A stretch of DNA of 64,000 nt from Puffinus mauretanicus (taxonomy: Eukaryota; Chordata; Aves; Procellariiformes; Procellariidae). Positions 63,447-64,000 of this stretch are shown one piece after another (positions within the stretch are counted from its first letter, which is position 1; each line of letters begins with the position of its first letter). The stretch lies in assembly GCA_023333565.1 (NCBI GenBank), contig JAJKFH010001316.1:83300-147299 (forward strand). Reading direction: 5' to 3'. Under the pieces are notes generated by a model, which made no database searches, was not told where the DNA came from, and worked only from the letters and a program-made list of their open reading frames with translations. The translations under genes were made by a program, and so were the position numbers.

Positions 63447-63587
63447 ATGAAGTTTTACGTACCTGAAAACAAAGAAAATATTCCTTACACATGCAGCTGC
63501 CATTTTTCTCTTCAGGAGGTGAGAACGAAAGATGAAGCTTTACATACTTGAAAACAACCAAAATATTCCATTGCACATGCAGCTGCC
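63447..63587. repeat. Imperfect direct duplication, ~56-bp copies 85 bp apart
   Basis: Copies at 63447-63502 and 63532-63587 both run from ATGAAG.TTTAC to CACATGCAGCTGCC with a few substitutions. The second copy abuts the CR1 start, so the duplication predates or accompanies that insertion. Confidence 0.7.
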
Positions 63588-64000
63588 TCTTTGGGCGTAA
63601 GCTGGCAGGACTGGTCGAGAAAGCTTTAAACTAGAATCGATGGGGGAAGGGGATACCAACAGGATTCAGTAGGTAAGTCAAGGGTCAGCATGGCATCATC
63701 GCCTGAGGGTGGCAATGCTAGTGGGAACATTTACACTGCTTCTGGGAGCACGGAGGGCTCAGGAGCATATCTGAAATGCTTGTACACCAACACACGCAGT
63801 ATGAGAAACAAACAGGACGAACTGGAAGCCTTGGTCAGCTCCCAGAGCTACGATATCATTGGTATTAGTGAGACTTCGTGGAATGAGTCCCACGACTGGA
63901 GTGCTGGGATGGAGGGCTACAGGCTGTTCGAGAGGGATAGGCAGGGCAGGCGAGGTGGAGGTGTTGCGATGTATGTAACAGATTTGATTGTACAGCCCTT
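63588..64000 (+). mobile_element. CR1 LINE, 5' end at ORF1-ORF2 linker, continues past window
   Basis: Sequence from about 63588 matches the CR1 region just before ORF2, including AGCTTTAAACTAGA followed by a GGGGGAAGGGG stretch, then ORF2. ORF1 is missing, so the copy is 5'-truncated a little upstream of ORF2. Confidence 0.9.
63690..64000 (+). pseudogene. CR1 ORF2, N-terminal endonuclease part, open to window edge
   Basis: The ATG at 63690 opens a frame of 103 codons without a stop up to the border. LKCLYTNTRSMRNKQDELEA, SYDIIGISETSWN and RRGGGVAMYV match the N-terminal apurinic/apyrimidinic-type endonuclease domain of CR1 ORF2, including the residues around the Asn and Glu of the active site (YTN, SET). 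Whether it is intact beyond 64000 cannot be seen. Because it may be a dead copy it is filed as a pseudogene. Confidence 0.85.

Noticed and set aside
50531..64000. ELP2 on the plus strand, expected from mammalian head-to-head order
   Set aside because: No WD-repeat exon or ELP2-like N-terminus could be recognised in any plus-strand frame.
1..64000. tRNA, rRNA or snRNA genes
   Set aside because: No cloverleaf with A and B boxes, and no rRNA or snRNA sequence, was recognised by eye. A covariance-model scan could still find small RNAs that cannot be seen unaided.

Overview
The window is vertebrate nuclear DNA, almost certainly from a neoavian bird. It has spliced genes with AT-rich introns, two CpG-island promoters, CR1 LINEs, and endogenous-retrovirus LTRs of a type common in Neoaves. 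Three protein-coding genes can be assembled exon by exon with matching phases: CTNNAL1 (alpha-catulin, + strand, 3' part only), ABITRAM/FAM206A/Simiate (- strand, complete, 170 aa) and SLC39A6 (ZIP6/LIV-1 zinc importer, - strand, complete except for one apparent missing base). In human these genes lie on 9q31 (CTNNAL1, ABITRAM) and 18q12 (SLC39A6). Both regions contribute to the avian Z chromosome, so a Z location is likely but is an inference.

Layout: 1-25959 holds the last fifteen exons of CTNNAL1, whose introns carry an old LTR fragment (about 3.05 kb) and an antisense 5'-truncated CR1 (about 9.1-9.7 kb). CTNNAL1 and ABITRAM converge tail to tail, with poly(A) signals at 25954 and 26819. 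ABITRAM runs leftward from a CpG island at about 31.3 kb. Its first intron is only 98 bp and carries seven GGGGCC units on the sense strand. Its second intron appears to be of the GC-AG class. From 31.5 to 35.6 kb no gene is visible. SLC39A6 runs leftward from a CpG island at about 50.4 kb to a stop at 35984, with nine coding exons and a probable non-coding first exon.

From 50.9 kb to the end no conserved protein-coding exon is recognisable. This part holds a G-rich, minisatellite-like stretch (54.6-55.75 kb), a complete non-autonomous LTR retroelement (57033-59605, - strand, 5-bp target duplication, tRNA-Lys-type primer-binding site, no gag/pol/env, internal ~47-bp tandem array), and at the right edge the 5' end of a CR1 ORF2 that is open to the window border.

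The three genes are not a functional pathway. CTNNAL1 is a cytoskeletal/Rho-signalling scaffold, ABITRAM a small actin-binding nuclear and dendritic protein, and SLC39A6 a plasma-membrane zinc importer. The main points for a second look are the one-base frameshift in the first transmembrane exon of SLC39A6, the C9orf72-like GGGGCC repeat and GC-AG intron in ABITRAM, a phase-compatible candidate extra exon in CTNNAL1, the compact retroelement with its internal array, and the absence of ELP1 and ELP2, the usual head-to-head neighbours of ABITRAM and SLC39A6.
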